Part shown: one piece after another, positions 18,859-27,311 of the stretch
Numbering within the stretch: position 1 is the stretch's first letter
How the letters are laid out: each line of letters begins with the position of its first letter
Source of the DNA: CAVTQY01 sp963736975
GTDB lineage: Bacteria > Pseudomonadota > Alphaproteobacteria > Acetobacterales > Acetobacteraceae
DNA: 64,000 bases
Direction: 5' to 3'
Assembly (NCBI GenBank): GCA_963736975.1
Contig: CAVTQY010000001.1
Location: forward strand, 3,162,001 to 3,226,000
Translations under genes and position numbers: made by a program
Notes under the pieces: model-generated
What the model was told of the DNA's origin: nothing
Databases searched by the model: none
The model's input: the letters and a program-made list of their open reading frames with translations, nothing else

Positions 18859-19179
18859 TCAGCTTCCCAGGATCGTGTGCACAGCCGCCGCCATGGCCTC
18901 AACCACACCCACCGAGTATGTCGCCGTAGCCGCAGCCAGATGTGCTCGTGGCGCAGCCGTACGTGTGCCAACCTCCCGATCCACCACAGCCGGATCATTT
19001 ATCTCGAGGATCGCGGCATCATCGCCGGCGGCGTAACCCGGCGCCGGCTCGCACCCAATCGCTGACAGGACCGACTTGAGTTCCGCGACGCCCGCTTCAA
19101 GCGCTTGGTATGTCGTCTCGCTCATGTCGAGCCGAGTCAGCGAATCCGCGAAGGCCTGCAAACCGTCGATACCGATCAA
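18859..19179 (-). CDS. Unknown small tail-cluster protein
   Basis: 106 residues from TTG 19179, with GGAGGG about eight bases upstream; an internal ATG at 19125 has no such site. The sequence is Ala-rich and helical (ALEAGVAELKSVLSAIGCE, VGVVEAMAAAVHTILGS) with an acidic centre. It starts three bases before the end of the frameshifted chaperone product and ends next to the tape-measure start. I do not recognise the family. Position between chaperone and tape measure suggests a role in tail assembly. Confidence 0.55.
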   Translation of the reverse strand: MIGIDGLQAFADSLTRLDMSETTYQALEAGVAELKSVLSAIGCEPAPGYAAGDDAAILEINDPAVVDREVGTRTAAPRAHLAAATATYSVGVVEAMAAAVHTILGS

Positions 19180-19181
19180 GA

Positions 19182-19690
19182 TCAGTCCCTCCAGCTCAAT
19201 TTAACCCAGTCGAAAACACGTCCCTCCAACGTTCCGAGAGCCACAATAAAGGCCAGGCGCTCGTCTTCGGGAAGGCTAAAAGCAACGTCGAACGGCACCC
19301 CGTTCCTGACCAAGTATAGGCAATCGATCAGGTCGGGGTGCCGACTTAGTTTCCCGCGACAGCGCCCTCTGGAGCCGCTGGATCCGAATCGGCACTAAGC
19401 GCGATGGCGATCGCACTGATACCGACGTCCCCTAAGCGGGACACCATTGCCTCGATCTGCTGCTCATTGGTTGGCGGCGGCACAGGAATGTCGTCGACCG
19501 CTATCACGGAGCAAGCCAGCACGGCCATCCCCAACCAGGGCTGATTGTGCGCCAAAACAGGCCCCGCGGCCTTAAACAAGCGCAGTTTATCGAGTGCAGT
19601 CAGTCGGCGCAGTGAAATACGCCGTCCTCCAGCGTCGGTTATCGTTGGTATCTCTGTGGCTGCAGCAATGATCGATGCTGAAGGACTCAC
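19182..19690 (-). CDS. Tail assembly chaperone, long form made by -1 frameshift (lambda gpGT-like)
   Basis: A ribosome that slips one base back on GGGAAAC reads on as LSRHPDLIDCLYLVRNGVPF, DVAFSLPEDERLAFIVALGT, LEGRVFDWVKLSW and stops at 19182, giving about 169 residues. The extension has no start codon or ribosome-binding site of its own and would otherwise be an orphan frame between two genes. Long-tailed phages commonly make such G/GT pairs at a fixed ratio. The extension composition is that of a real protein, not random. The shift itself is predicted from sequence, not measured. Confidence 0.68.
19346..19690 (-). CDS. Tail assembly chaperone, short form (lambda gpG-like role)
   Basis: 114 residues. 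ISLRRLTALDKLRLFKAAGP and GMAVLACSVIAVDDIPVPPP, followed by QQIEAMVSRLGDVGISAIAI, are the pattern of phage tail assembly chaperones that bind the tape measure before tube growth. It directly follows the tube gene, as in P2 and lambda-like phages. The last sense codons are GCG GGA AAC before TAA, which form a slippery heptamer (separate entry). The longer product continues in the -1 frame. Confidence 0.7.
   Translation of the reverse strand: MSPSASIIAAATEIPTITDAGGRRISLRRLTALDKLRLFKAAGPVLAHNQPWLGMAVLACSVIAVDDIPVPPPTNEQQIEAMVSRLGDVGISAIAIALSADSDPAAPEGAVAGN
19349..19355 (-). promoter_or_regulatory. Slippery heptamer G GGA AAC for -1 ribosomal frameshift
   Basis: On the minus strand the chaperone ends GCG GGA AAC TAA. 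The heptamer has the X XXY YYZ phase needed for tandem slippage, and the in-frame TAA follows at once. Lambda uses the related GGGAAAG. Confidence 0.65.
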
Positions 19691-19692
19691 GA

Positions 19693-20122
19693 TCAGATCC
19701 TCATACGGCGGATGGCAAAGAACTCGAGTTTCTGTTTGACACTGGCGTCACCCTTCCACTGACCGGCGCTGACCAACTTGAAAGTGACAGTGTCGTACTG
19801 ATAGGTAGATGTAGAACCGTCAGTCTCGTTAATGTACCTGGTACATCGTGCCGGGCGTGGCCGGCCCGCCATTGAAATACTGCTGCTCAGCCGCGGCTAT
19901 AAAATCGTCCACTGCCGAATTGCCACGCTCGACCTCGAAAGTGCCTTCCCAGCCCTTGGGCAGCTCGGTACCCATCGGCGTACCATCGAGCCGACTGAGT
20001 CGCACTGATTGAGTAAGCTGCCGTGCCTCGAAGCCGGTCACATGTGCCAAATCAACACGTCCGGCAGGGCCGATTACCACAAGCTGGGTATCGCGGCCGA
20101 CAGAGAAGTTCGTGAGCGACAT
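19693..20122 (-). pseudogene. Tail tube protein, broken by one base
   Basis: The frame from 20122 reads LTNFSVGRDTQLVVIGPAGR ... GWEGTFEVERGNSAVDDFIA, AAEQQYFNGG, then MYQVH and a stop. One base further on, another frame continues YINETDGSTSTYQYDTVTFK, LVSAGQWKGDASVKQKLEFF, AIRRM to TGA at 19693. Together they give about 142 residues, the normal size of a P2/Mu-type tube protein. The break lies in ATGTACCAGGTACATT (19831-19846), where one G appears extra and the sequence forms a 15-base palindrome. Tube protein makes the inner pipe of the contractile tail. Confidence 0.78.
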
Positions 20123-20131
20123 GGGAGCTCC

Positions 20132-21711
20132 TTACGACGATGGGCCAGTGGCAGCCGGCTGCCCACCCGGCAGCGTCTGCACTGAGACCTGCACGGTCTG
20201 ACCGCCTTCCAAGTTGACAATGAACTTCTCATTGATCCCCTGGTACTGCACCTGGGCATCCGATTGGACATAGCCGAGGCCGGTGCGGCCAGCGGGATTG
20301 TTGCTCGTATCACAGACTACATTAAAAGGCAGGCTGCCATCCGTGCTCCCAAGCAACCCCTGGTTCAGCATGTTCTGCAGAAAACTCAATTGGGTGGCAC
20401 GAATCCGGCGAAACAGGTCCGCATTGATGACTTGGCCGACATAAGTACCCATTCCAGCAGCAAGAGTCGCTGCGATGTAATTGGTTAGGCGTGTATAGTT
20501 ATCGCCATCGATGGCAGGATTAGACGAGGAATTATGACCTCCTCGCACACCCCAGTAGCTGCCCCCGGGTTGCGGATTGCTGATCACATCAATCCCAGCG
20601 CCAAGCAGGGCAGTCAGATCGGCGGAAGAATACGACGTGCTCTGGCCCGACCCGGGCGTTCCAGATTTTTGACTTCCGATTATCCCATAGAGCTGTTTGT
20701 TGAGGCTTGACTGTTCCGGCGAGAGATTCGCTAAGCGGCCAGCGGCGAACCCTTGTGGCGAAACCAGTCGGATCGTGTTGTTGACCTGGTCGGACCACCA
20801 GAGCCAATCACCAAACATCAGTTTTGCGGCATAACTGTCCAAGCCGGCGGCATTCTTCGTCGTCACCGCGTCCTGAATCGTATCCCCCACGGGACCCGTC
20901 AGGATCATATAGACCCCTTCCTGCAACCCAAACCCCGCCTGAGTTGTCCACTGAGTGGAATCATCAGCATCCGCCAGCAACGCAATCCCGCAGCCCTGGC
21001 CGCGAAGCGCATACATTCCGGTTCGGGGCGGGATATCCAAGCCAACGAGTTGCACCGCAGCGACACCCAGCGCTCCATCAGAGCCGGGCGTGCCGGAACC
21101 AAGCGAAATCGAGAAAGCGGCCGGCGACGCAGTCGCCCCTCCAGAGTTGGCAATGATGAGCTGGGATGGCCCCCGTTGCGATCCCTGGCCTTGATTCACC
21201 GCTGCCGCCAGGACGGTCCAGAATGCCGCCCCTGAACCACTGAGATTGTCATAGACCTCGGGCTGCAGACCCGCCAGGCCGACCGTCAAACGCCATGTGT
21301 TCAACTTGGACCCGGCGCCCAACGTCAGCTCGATCTGATTTCCGAGGGACCCCGTATAGAGTGCGGTGAACGTGGCCGTTGTAGAGGGAACAACCGCTTG
21401 CGCAGCGGTATCGGTTCCATCGGTCACGCGCACGCATCGGAAATTCTGTGCGCCTTGCTGAACCGCAGTCGCCACTTGCGTGCCCATATCGTATTTCGGG
21501 CGATAACCGGGCCGAAACTGAGCGCATAATCCGCCATCGTGGCTGCAATCACCGGCTGCCCTACCGGCCCCCATGACGCCGTCCCGACTACCCCGATCAC
21601 GTTGGTCGGCACACCATTCAGCATCAGGTTTTGCGGCGGCACGATCTGCACGTACAGATCGGGTACGACCAGAGCCGTGGTGTTTATGCTTCCTTGTTGA
21701 ACGATCGGCAC
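20132..21711 (-). pseudogene. Tail sheath protein, broken by one base
   Basis: The first 73 codons from GTG 21711 (GGAGG site upstream) read PIVQQGSINTTALVVPDLYV ... MADYALSFGPVIAR and then leave frame. The other frame continues KYDMGTQVATAVQQGAQNFR, CVRV and runs to 20132 through LPFNVVCDTSNNPAGRTGLG and INEKFIVNLEGGQTVQV. The repaired product is about 526 residues, a normal contractile sheath with the conserved C-terminal domain. One A is missing from an A run (CGAAATACG, near 21494). The sheath contracts to drive the tube into the cell. Confidence 0.85.
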
Positions 21712-21715
21712 GGCC

Positions 21716-21862
21716 TCAACCCTCCTTTACCGAGCTCGCGACGCGTACCACATCATGAGCGTGCTCGCTGTTCAGTAACTCAGCGATGCGAGCGTTGTCG
21801 ATAACGACATCGCCGCGGGCAAGGCCACCAAACGGCCGCACCACAACCAGATGCATGTCCAT
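21716..21862 (-). CDS. 48-residue tail-cluster protein upstream of sheath (Mu gp38-position)
   Basis: ATG 21862 is preceded by GGAGA seven bases upstream. The product begins MDMHLVVVRPFGGLARGDVV and continues IDNARIAELLNSEHAHDVVR, VASSVKEG. A short protein of this style (DUF2635-like) lies just before the sheath gene in Mu (gp38). Stop at 21716 is followed by the sheath GTG four bases on, so the two are probably translated together. Family assignment is from position and size. Confidence 0.55.
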   Translation of the reverse strand: MDMHLVVVRPFGGLARGDVVIDNARIAELLNSEHAHDVVRVASSVKEG

Positions 21863-21876
21863 AAAATCTCCAGTAA

Positions 21877-22686
21877 TCAGACGGTAAAAGTGGCCGCGTT
21901 TAGCTGCAGGTCGCCGAACAGCATCGCCGGCGCATATAGTGTCAAGATGGTCGCGTATTCAACTCTATAAAGAAGATCACGTCGATAGAGCAGCGTATCC
22001 TCGGATTGATCAAATACAGTGGTCCCCGCATATAATAGTCTTCCTTGGGTGCCATCATCCAAATCGATAAACGATAAGGCCGCGAGCGCCTGATCAATCG
22101 CGCTAGCGGCCGTATCCCGCGTCGCCGGTGTCGCACACCAGCAGGTCACCCGGAATACCTGCTCTTGCCGCCGCACTTCCTTCTTTGCGGGTGCGTCTGC
22201 CACTACGCGAGCCAGCAGCTCGCCTGCGCCGGTCAGGGTTATGGTACTGCCGAAAAGTGGCACGATCCGGTCCGCGCGAGCCAGCACAGCGATGTTTGCC
22301 GCTACCGAAGCCGGAGTGTCACCGGCCTGTGTACGGTAGGCATAGCTCTGGCCGTCCACCAAGATTCCGGCTACCTGACCTGGATCTGCGCTGCCACCGA
22401 ACGTCACATTCAGGCTAGAGACCGAGGCCGTCAGGGTGGCCTTCGCGGGGGGCGCAACCCATTCCTCGACGTACCGTGTCGTAAGTCGCCCGCTACCATG
22501 GCTGGGAAACACGGTCACATTGATGACGCCGTTACGGAGGTCGTTGTCCAAAGCGGCCGAATTCGGCCATCCGCGATAAATTCGACAATCCGGCCCGGGA
22601 ACACTTGCCGCTCCGGTACCCTGCGGATACAGGGCGGCTGATGCCACCGCTACCAGCGCGGTCTCGACGTCGGATTGGTCCGCCAT
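21877..22686 (-). CDS. Tail terminator/completion-like protein (Mu gp37-position)
   Basis: 269 residues from ATG 22686, whose A is shared with the TGA of the repaired upstream gene; the frame to 22773 overlaps that gene. Residues 1-85 (SDVETALVAVASAALYPQGT, DCRIYRGWPNSAALDNDLRN, GVINVTVFPSHGSGR) suggest a tail-terminator fold. Residues about 90-170 contain an inserted domain with FGGSADPGQVAGILVDGQSY and ASVAANIAVLARAD, a pattern that in other phage proteins forms small beta modules. The rest returns to the terminator type (FRVTCWCATPATRDTAASAI, IDQALAALSFIDLDDGTQGR). It probably caps the tail tube at the head side. Confidence 0.55.
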   Translation of the reverse strand: MADQSDVETALVAVASAALYPQGTGAASVPGPDCRIYRGWPNSAALDNDLRNGVINVTVFPSHGSGRLTTRYVEEWVAPPAKATLTASVSSLNVTFGGSADPGQVAGILVDGQSYAYRTQAGDTPASVAANIAVLARADRIVPLFGSTITLTGAGELLARVVADAPAKKEVRRQEQVFRVTCWCATPATRDTAASAIDQALAALSFIDLDDGTQGRLLYAGTTVFDQSEDTLLYRRDLLYRVEYATILTLYAPAMLFGDLQLNAATFTV

Positions 22687-23329
22687 CAGTTCGTCGCTTG
22701 CTTGACAGTCAAACGCCAACCGAGCTCGCTGAGCTCCGCAGCCGCGACGACAGCGGACGACGGAGATCATCACGCATCAGATCCCCTGGAAGCAGCACCG
22801 TCCCTGCGAGCGCCGGCAAGAGGACAGTCCAGAACGGCACGGTACTGTCCGCCGGCAGGCCAGCCGCCGGTTGCGTCCGACCGGCCGCGGCCAGCACGCT
22901 TGCTGGCCAGTTAGTAAGCAACGGTTTCGGGTTGGCTGCCGTCACCCCGCCATATCCGTTTGTTTCCGTCACGGTCGGTGCCGCAGGTCGAGAAAACGAC
23001 ACGACTCGATTGGTGCGCACACATAACACCGGCAGCAGCGGTTCCTGAGACGCAATGAACCAGTTCACTCTGTCCTGTCGCAGATAGTCGCCCACGCGGG
23101 TGTAGGCAGCATCAAAGATACCGTGACAAAGCGGTTCCCCATAGGGATTCGGACGCTCGAACTGCCCGCGCGTGCCGCTGAACAGTACCGGCAGACGAAG
23201 AAACCGGTTCTCTGGAGCCAGCGGATCCGATGCCTCCTTCGGACGATATGCGTCCGCGGTGGCGCCGGCGACACGGGCCGCGACGTTGAGCCCCCAGCGT
23301 ATCCTGTCCTGAATTCGAGCCTGCGCCAT
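22686..23329 (-). pseudogene. Head-tail connector/head completion protein, broken by one base
   Basis: The frame from 23329 reads AQARIQDRIRWGLNVAARVA ... GTVLLPGDLMRDDLRRP and then loses register, stopping at 22709. The neighbouring frame continues VVAAAELSELGWRLTVKQAT, N and ends in TGA at 22686, sharing one base with the next ATG (TGATG). The repaired length is about 214 residues. The change is one missing base near 22753. The complete C-terminus and the tight overlap with the next gene show the longer product is the ancestral one. It lies between capsid-side connectors and tail genes; exact role unknown. Confidence 0.65.
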
Positions 23330-23704
23330 TCACACCACCAAAGTGATGCCGCCATCAGCCAAACCAGCCCCCGGTGGGACACCAAAGAACCGGCACAGAC
23401 GTCGACGCCAATCGTCCAAGAGGGCAGCGCGATCCCGCGCTTCGGTCCGATTCCGCGTCCACACCGCTGCCTGATCGGTATCCATGCTATCCGCAGCCCG
23501 GGGCACCGCAAATTCAAGCGCCGCGAGTTGTGCGAGATAGCGCCGGACAATCGCCTCCTCCTCAGAGGAAACATTGTTCATCCGGAACTCGAGTAGACCA
23601 AAGACCTGATAGAACCGCCAGTTCTCGAATCCCGCAGCTCCCGCCCCATAAGCCGGGTAGCCGCAGAATCGGCGTATGTCAGTCTTCTCTGAATCTGTGA
23701 ACAT
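23330..23704 (-). CDS. Head-tail connector-like protein
   Basis: 124 residues, starting one base before the stop-start boundary of the 102-residue gene and ending directly next to the connector gene at 23329. FTDSEKTDIRRFCGYPAYGA, then FRMNNVSSEEEAIVRRYLAQ and DRAALLDDWRRRLCRFFGVP, suggest a small helical adaptor, as expected between portal and tail. I cannot place it in a named family. Confidence 0.55.
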   Translation of the reverse strand: MFTDSEKTDIRRFCGYPAYGAGAAGFENWRFYQVFGLLEFRMNNVSSEEEAIVRRYLAQLAALEFAVPRAADSMDTDQAAVWTRNRTEARDRAALLDDWRRRLCRFFGVPPGAGLADGGITLVV

Positions 23705-24012
23705 CAGAGGTAGGAGCCATCGCCGCGCGTGAGGAGAACGTTTCCGCTACCAGTCGCAAGCACAACAGCCGCATACGTTATCAGCGGGTTTACCGACAAC
23801 ATCACACGGTTCGTCGCCAGAACCGGCATGTCCGCACTGGTCGCGGTGACCGATGGGTCGGCACCGAACCGGACGTAAGCGAGCGAGCCGGTCGTGTTGG
23901 TGATCACCACTGACTCCCCACCACCCGCCAATGCGACGCTGATGGAGGTTGTCCCCGCATTCAGCGATACCGTCCCCGCCGGACGGAACGGCTGCGTTGC
24001 TCCAATCGACAT
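23704..24012 (-). CDS. Unknown small head-cluster protein
   Basis: 102 residues, beta-rich and Thr/Ser/Val-rich (GTVSLNAGTTSISVALAGGG, ESVVITNTTGSLAYVRFGAD). It begins 22 bases after the capsid stop. Small beta proteins in this place can decorate the capsid or act as head completion proteins. No family recognised. Confidence 0.5.
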   Translation of the reverse strand: MSIGATQPFRPAGTVSLNAGTTSISVALAGGGESVVITNTTGSLAYVRFGADPSVTATSADMPVLATNRVMLSVNPLITYAAVVLATGSGNVLLTRGDGSYL

Positions 24013-24033
24013 GTGCGCTCCGCCCTTGCCTGA

Positions 24034-25355
24034 TCAGCCGATATGTTCGATCATCACTGCACGCTTGAATGTCGCGTTGGTCGCGGTAGGAACTGTGGAC
24101 GGATTGGTGGTCGTATCAGACGGAGCACAAAATCCACCAATCCAGTACCACGATTGCGCGATGATCTGCTGCAGCCGATCGAGCGGTTCACGGGTAACCA
24201 TAGCAACGCAATCAACGATATCAACGATCGAGTCTTTCGGTGCGACATCCTCCGCGGCCATCCCAGCAAAATCGCCCTCGATCAGCGCCCCCTGCCCGCA
24301 AATAATCGGTCGGCGCACCATCAACCCTGCCAACGACGGATGGGCCTGAACAAACGCCTCGGTTGTCGGCACGAAGCGCAGACCGAGGAACTGGTTGACC
24401 ATGCCCTGCCGGAACACTTGGTTAGCCGAGGTCGCGCCCTGGAACAACTGCTTGAAATCCGGATCGGAGAAGAGTTGCCGAGCCGACACTGGGTCGAGAT
24501 AGCAGTTGTAAACACCATCGATCTCTGGGACCGCATTCATACGAAGTTTCGATACCGCATCCAGGAGGCAGCTCATCGTGAGCGTATCGCCCGCCAACAA
24601 TGCACTGGTGTTGCCGCGTTGTGACGGACGGATAATGACCGACGCGTTGGCTGCGAGGACCGTATTCCCGGCGGTCGCGTCGTTGACGGATACGTTGCCC
24701 GAGAAGGTCAGTACCCCAGAAACGCCATTGGGTGCCGACGAGACGTTGGTGCTGTCAGCCGCGGTGCTGATCAGCGTATAGCTGTCGCTGCCGACCGTGA
24801 CGGTAATCGGATTGGACGAACTGACTGGCTGCTGCACTCCATTCACGAAGGCACTCATGAACCCCCGAATGTCGTCCACGGAGACTGCCGGGCCCGGGCT
24901 GCTCAGTGTAGAGCGCACGCGTGTGTTGCCGCCAAAATACGCGCAAACAGTGCGTTACGGGCCAGCTCATCCAGACTGCGCGCTGCCTGTTCGCCATTGA
25001 CGTAGGCATTTTGCAGAAACTGGCTCGCAATCCCCACCCGGCTCGTTACCATGTTCAAGTCGGTGGTCGCGGCGTAATGATTGATGGTGATCGTGTATTG
25101 TTCGACACCCCAGGTTGTAGGGGTAAGCCCGTTATCGAAGTTAGTATTGGATGCCGGTTGTAATGGGGTCGTCACACTTGGTTTCAGGCCTGCCCGAGTC
25201 TTGGTCAACGTCTCGCCGATCCCAACCGCAATCTCTTCGCGGTCGGCGCATGCGCGGTAGCCGAGTCGTGAGCGTAGCGCTTGTTCGAATTCACGCTCCA
25301 AGAACCCCTGCTGAATGATCGGCTGCAGGGCGGCAGGAAAGTTCTGAATACCCAT
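24034..25355 (-). pseudogene. Major capsid protein, broken by one base
   Basis: Start ATG 25355 has GAAGGA upstream. The first frame reads GIQNFPAALQPIIQQGFLER, EFEQALRSRLGYRA ... SLDELARNALFA and then stops at 24903. The next frame continues AYFGGNTRVRSTLSSPGPAV, SVDDIRGFMSAF and ends at 24034 after DVAPKDSIVDIVDCVAMVTR. Joined, about 440 residues, a normal size for an HK97-fold capsid, with the basic N-terminal arm and a C-terminal P-domain. One base is missing in CTGTTTGCGCGTATTTT near 24942. It follows a scaffold-like gene. Confidence 0.8.
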
Positions 25356-25388
25356 AACCAAGAATCCTTCGATTAAGTTTAACGACGA

Positions 25389-25805
25389 TTAGCCACGGTG
25401 CTTCAGGAGGGTCGCACGTGCGGCCCGGTACTCATCATCGGTCATCTCGGTCGCTAATTTCTGCCGGGGTGCCTGAGCAGGCGGCGGGTTTGTCGGGCTG
25501 GAAGATGATGGTACGCCGAACAACCACGGTTTTGTCCGCTTCATATCCGCCATAAGCTCAGCACCGCCCTCTATTTCGCCGTGCGCACTCAGCTTCACAG
25601 CGGAAAGCTCGACGAGCTTCAACCCATCAAGGTCGATCATGCCGGCTCGTACAGCCTCGGTTTTCAACTCGGCACGGATTAGTCGCGCCTGTGTCTCTTG
25701 CTCGAGAAGCTCGATCTGCCGCTCCAGCGCACCTGTTCGCAACCGAAGCGCCGCGAGTTCCTCCCCCGCCTCGTCGATAGGAGGGGTCGGATCCTGTTCC
25801 GTCAT
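25389..25805 (-). CDS. Scaffolding-like protein
   Basis: 138 residues. Residues 13-60 are a Glu/Leu/Arg-rich helix (LRLRTGALERQIELLEQETQ), probably coiled coil, followed by a basic C-terminal helix (TDDEYRAARATLLKHRG). This build, and position between portal and capsid, fit a phage scaffolding protein. Its ATG overlaps the portal stop (ATGA). Confidence 0.6.
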   Translation of the reverse strand: MTEQDPTPPIDEAGEELAALRLRTGALERQIELLEQETQARLIRAELKTEAVRAGMIDLDGLKLVELSAVKLSAHGEIEGGAELMADMKRTKPWLFGVPSSSSPTNPPPAQAPRQKLATEMTDDEYRAARATLLKHRG

Positions 25806-27232
25806 CAGGCGCTCCCGCTCGTTCTGGAAGTTGTAAGATCGGACGCGATGCGAGCCAATTCTCCGGGAACGTCCTCCACGTCGTAGGTCGCCGCGATCGA
25901 TTTAACTGCCGTCTCGCGGCTGATCTGGCCTGCCGCAGCTAATGCGGCGAGCGTCTGCGCATCTTTTTGTCGGTCATCCGCAGTGGGCGGGACCAAGCTG
26001 GGCCAAATCAAAGAGAGCCGTGCCGCCGGATCCAATGGCGGCACATTGCGGTCGTAGACCCTGAGAGGATAAATCTGCGCCGCCCGCAGCACCATGCGCG
26101 CGAGAGCCAGCAGGGCACCTTCCCCATAGCTCACGCGAAGATTGTCCGCTAGCCACATCAGGCCCTGGTTCATCAGCTCCAGAGCGCGACCCGACTGCGC
26201 AGCCGTCAGCCTATCCGCGCTGCTCCGATTGCCGTGAATGCTTTCCAGCGCCAGTTCGCGCAGCGTTCGCACATAATCCAATACAGCCGTCGCCGCCGTG
26301 CCGCCGATCTCCAGCAGCTTGGCATCTCCCTTTTCGCTAACGACCAGGGCGTTGCCCGCACCTTTGACAATCTCACTATCCGTGCTGGCGGGTTCCTTTA
26401 TAAGCAGCGTCGGATCACTGCTGTACTTCAGACCACGCCCAGCCTGGCTGAGCTGGTAGTCAATCTCGATCTGTGTCTCGATAGCGGCCCGGAAAGTGCA
26501 TGCACCATCGTTGAGATCGCCCGTTGAAGAGGGCCCCGGTAGATTGCGAATCCACACCATTGGGACGAAGCCCAGCCCGTGTTGCACCGAGCGCTCCGAA
26601 TCGACCTGCGGCTCCGAGTCGCTACCAACCTGTTCCGGCAGGAACCAGATTTCTGCTTGCGCATCCCATTGCCGGGCGAACCAGTAATCTTCGTTCGGAT
26701 CAGCGATATCGTATCCGTTCTCAATTAACGTGGTACCCCCGACCTTGTATCGTTCGAAAACCTTCTTGAGTGTGTCGGGCCTTTCCGGATCCCAGACTGG
26801 TGTCAAATAAGCAGCATCAATAACGTTGAAGAACAGTCGGCCTTGTAACAGCCGCATCAGCACTGCCACCGATCCGACAGAGCCGCGGACTGCCGCCTCC
26901 GTCATGACACGATTGAGATTGCTCTCCTTGACAATGTCGCCGAGAACCGAACGGACTACCCGATCTGGGCTGTCGATGGTTGGAAAGTGCCCCTCACTGA
27001 ATAGCAGAGAGACGCTGTCCTCCACGACTACTCGCGAGAGCGCATAACGCACGTTGGGACGCCGATTGCGTAGCGGGATATAGTCTCCCCCACCGCCGCG
27101 CTCCTCGTGGAATTCGTACGGCAAAACGTCGTAGAGTGTGCCATCTAAGACCCGCCGCAGAATGTCTAGCTTGCGGGCACGTGCTGGATAGTCCCGATCG
27201 TACGGGATTAACTTGCATATCGTCTCGAACAT
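25805..27232 (-). CDS. Phage portal protein
   Basis: 475 residues from ATG 27232; the frame runs 30 codons further to a TTG at 27322 that would overlap the terminase, without a good ribosome site for either. IPYDRDYPARARKLDILRRV, NVRYALSRVVVEDSVSLLFS and VRTLRELALESIHGNRSSAD are portal-like; TAAQSGRALELMNQGLMWLA is the helix that lines the DNA channel. The portal is the docking ring for terminase and tail. It follows terminase in the same direction. Confidence 0.82.
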   Translation of the reverse strand: MFETICKLIPYDRDYPARARKLDILRRVLDGTLYDVLPYEFHEERGGGGDYIPLRNRRPNVRYALSRVVVEDSVSLLFSEGHFPTIDSPDRVVRSVLGDIVKESNLNRVMTEAAVRGSVGSVAVLMRLLQGRLFFNVIDAAYLTPVWDPERPDTLKKVFERYKVGGTTLIENGYDIADPNEDYWFARQWDAQAEIWFLPEQVGSDSEPQVDSERSVQHGLGFVPMVWIRNLPGPSSTGDLNDGACTFRAAIETQIEIDYQLSQAGRGLKYSSDPTLLIKEPASTDSEIVKGAGNALVVSEKGDAKLLEIGGTAATAVLDYVRTLRELALESIHGNRSSADRLTAAQSGRALELMNQGLMWLADNLRVSYGEGALLALARMVLRAAQIYPLRVYDRNVPPLDPAARLSLIWPSLVPPTADDRQKDAQTLAALAAAGQISRETAVKSIAATYDVEDVPGELARIASDLTTSRTSGSA

Positions 27233-27311
27233 GGGATCCCATGACAGTGAGGCTCCGTCCGAGCGGGCGGAAGGAGGTTTGCTCTGTCTCCGCGCTTTCC
27301 AGAGAACAGTC

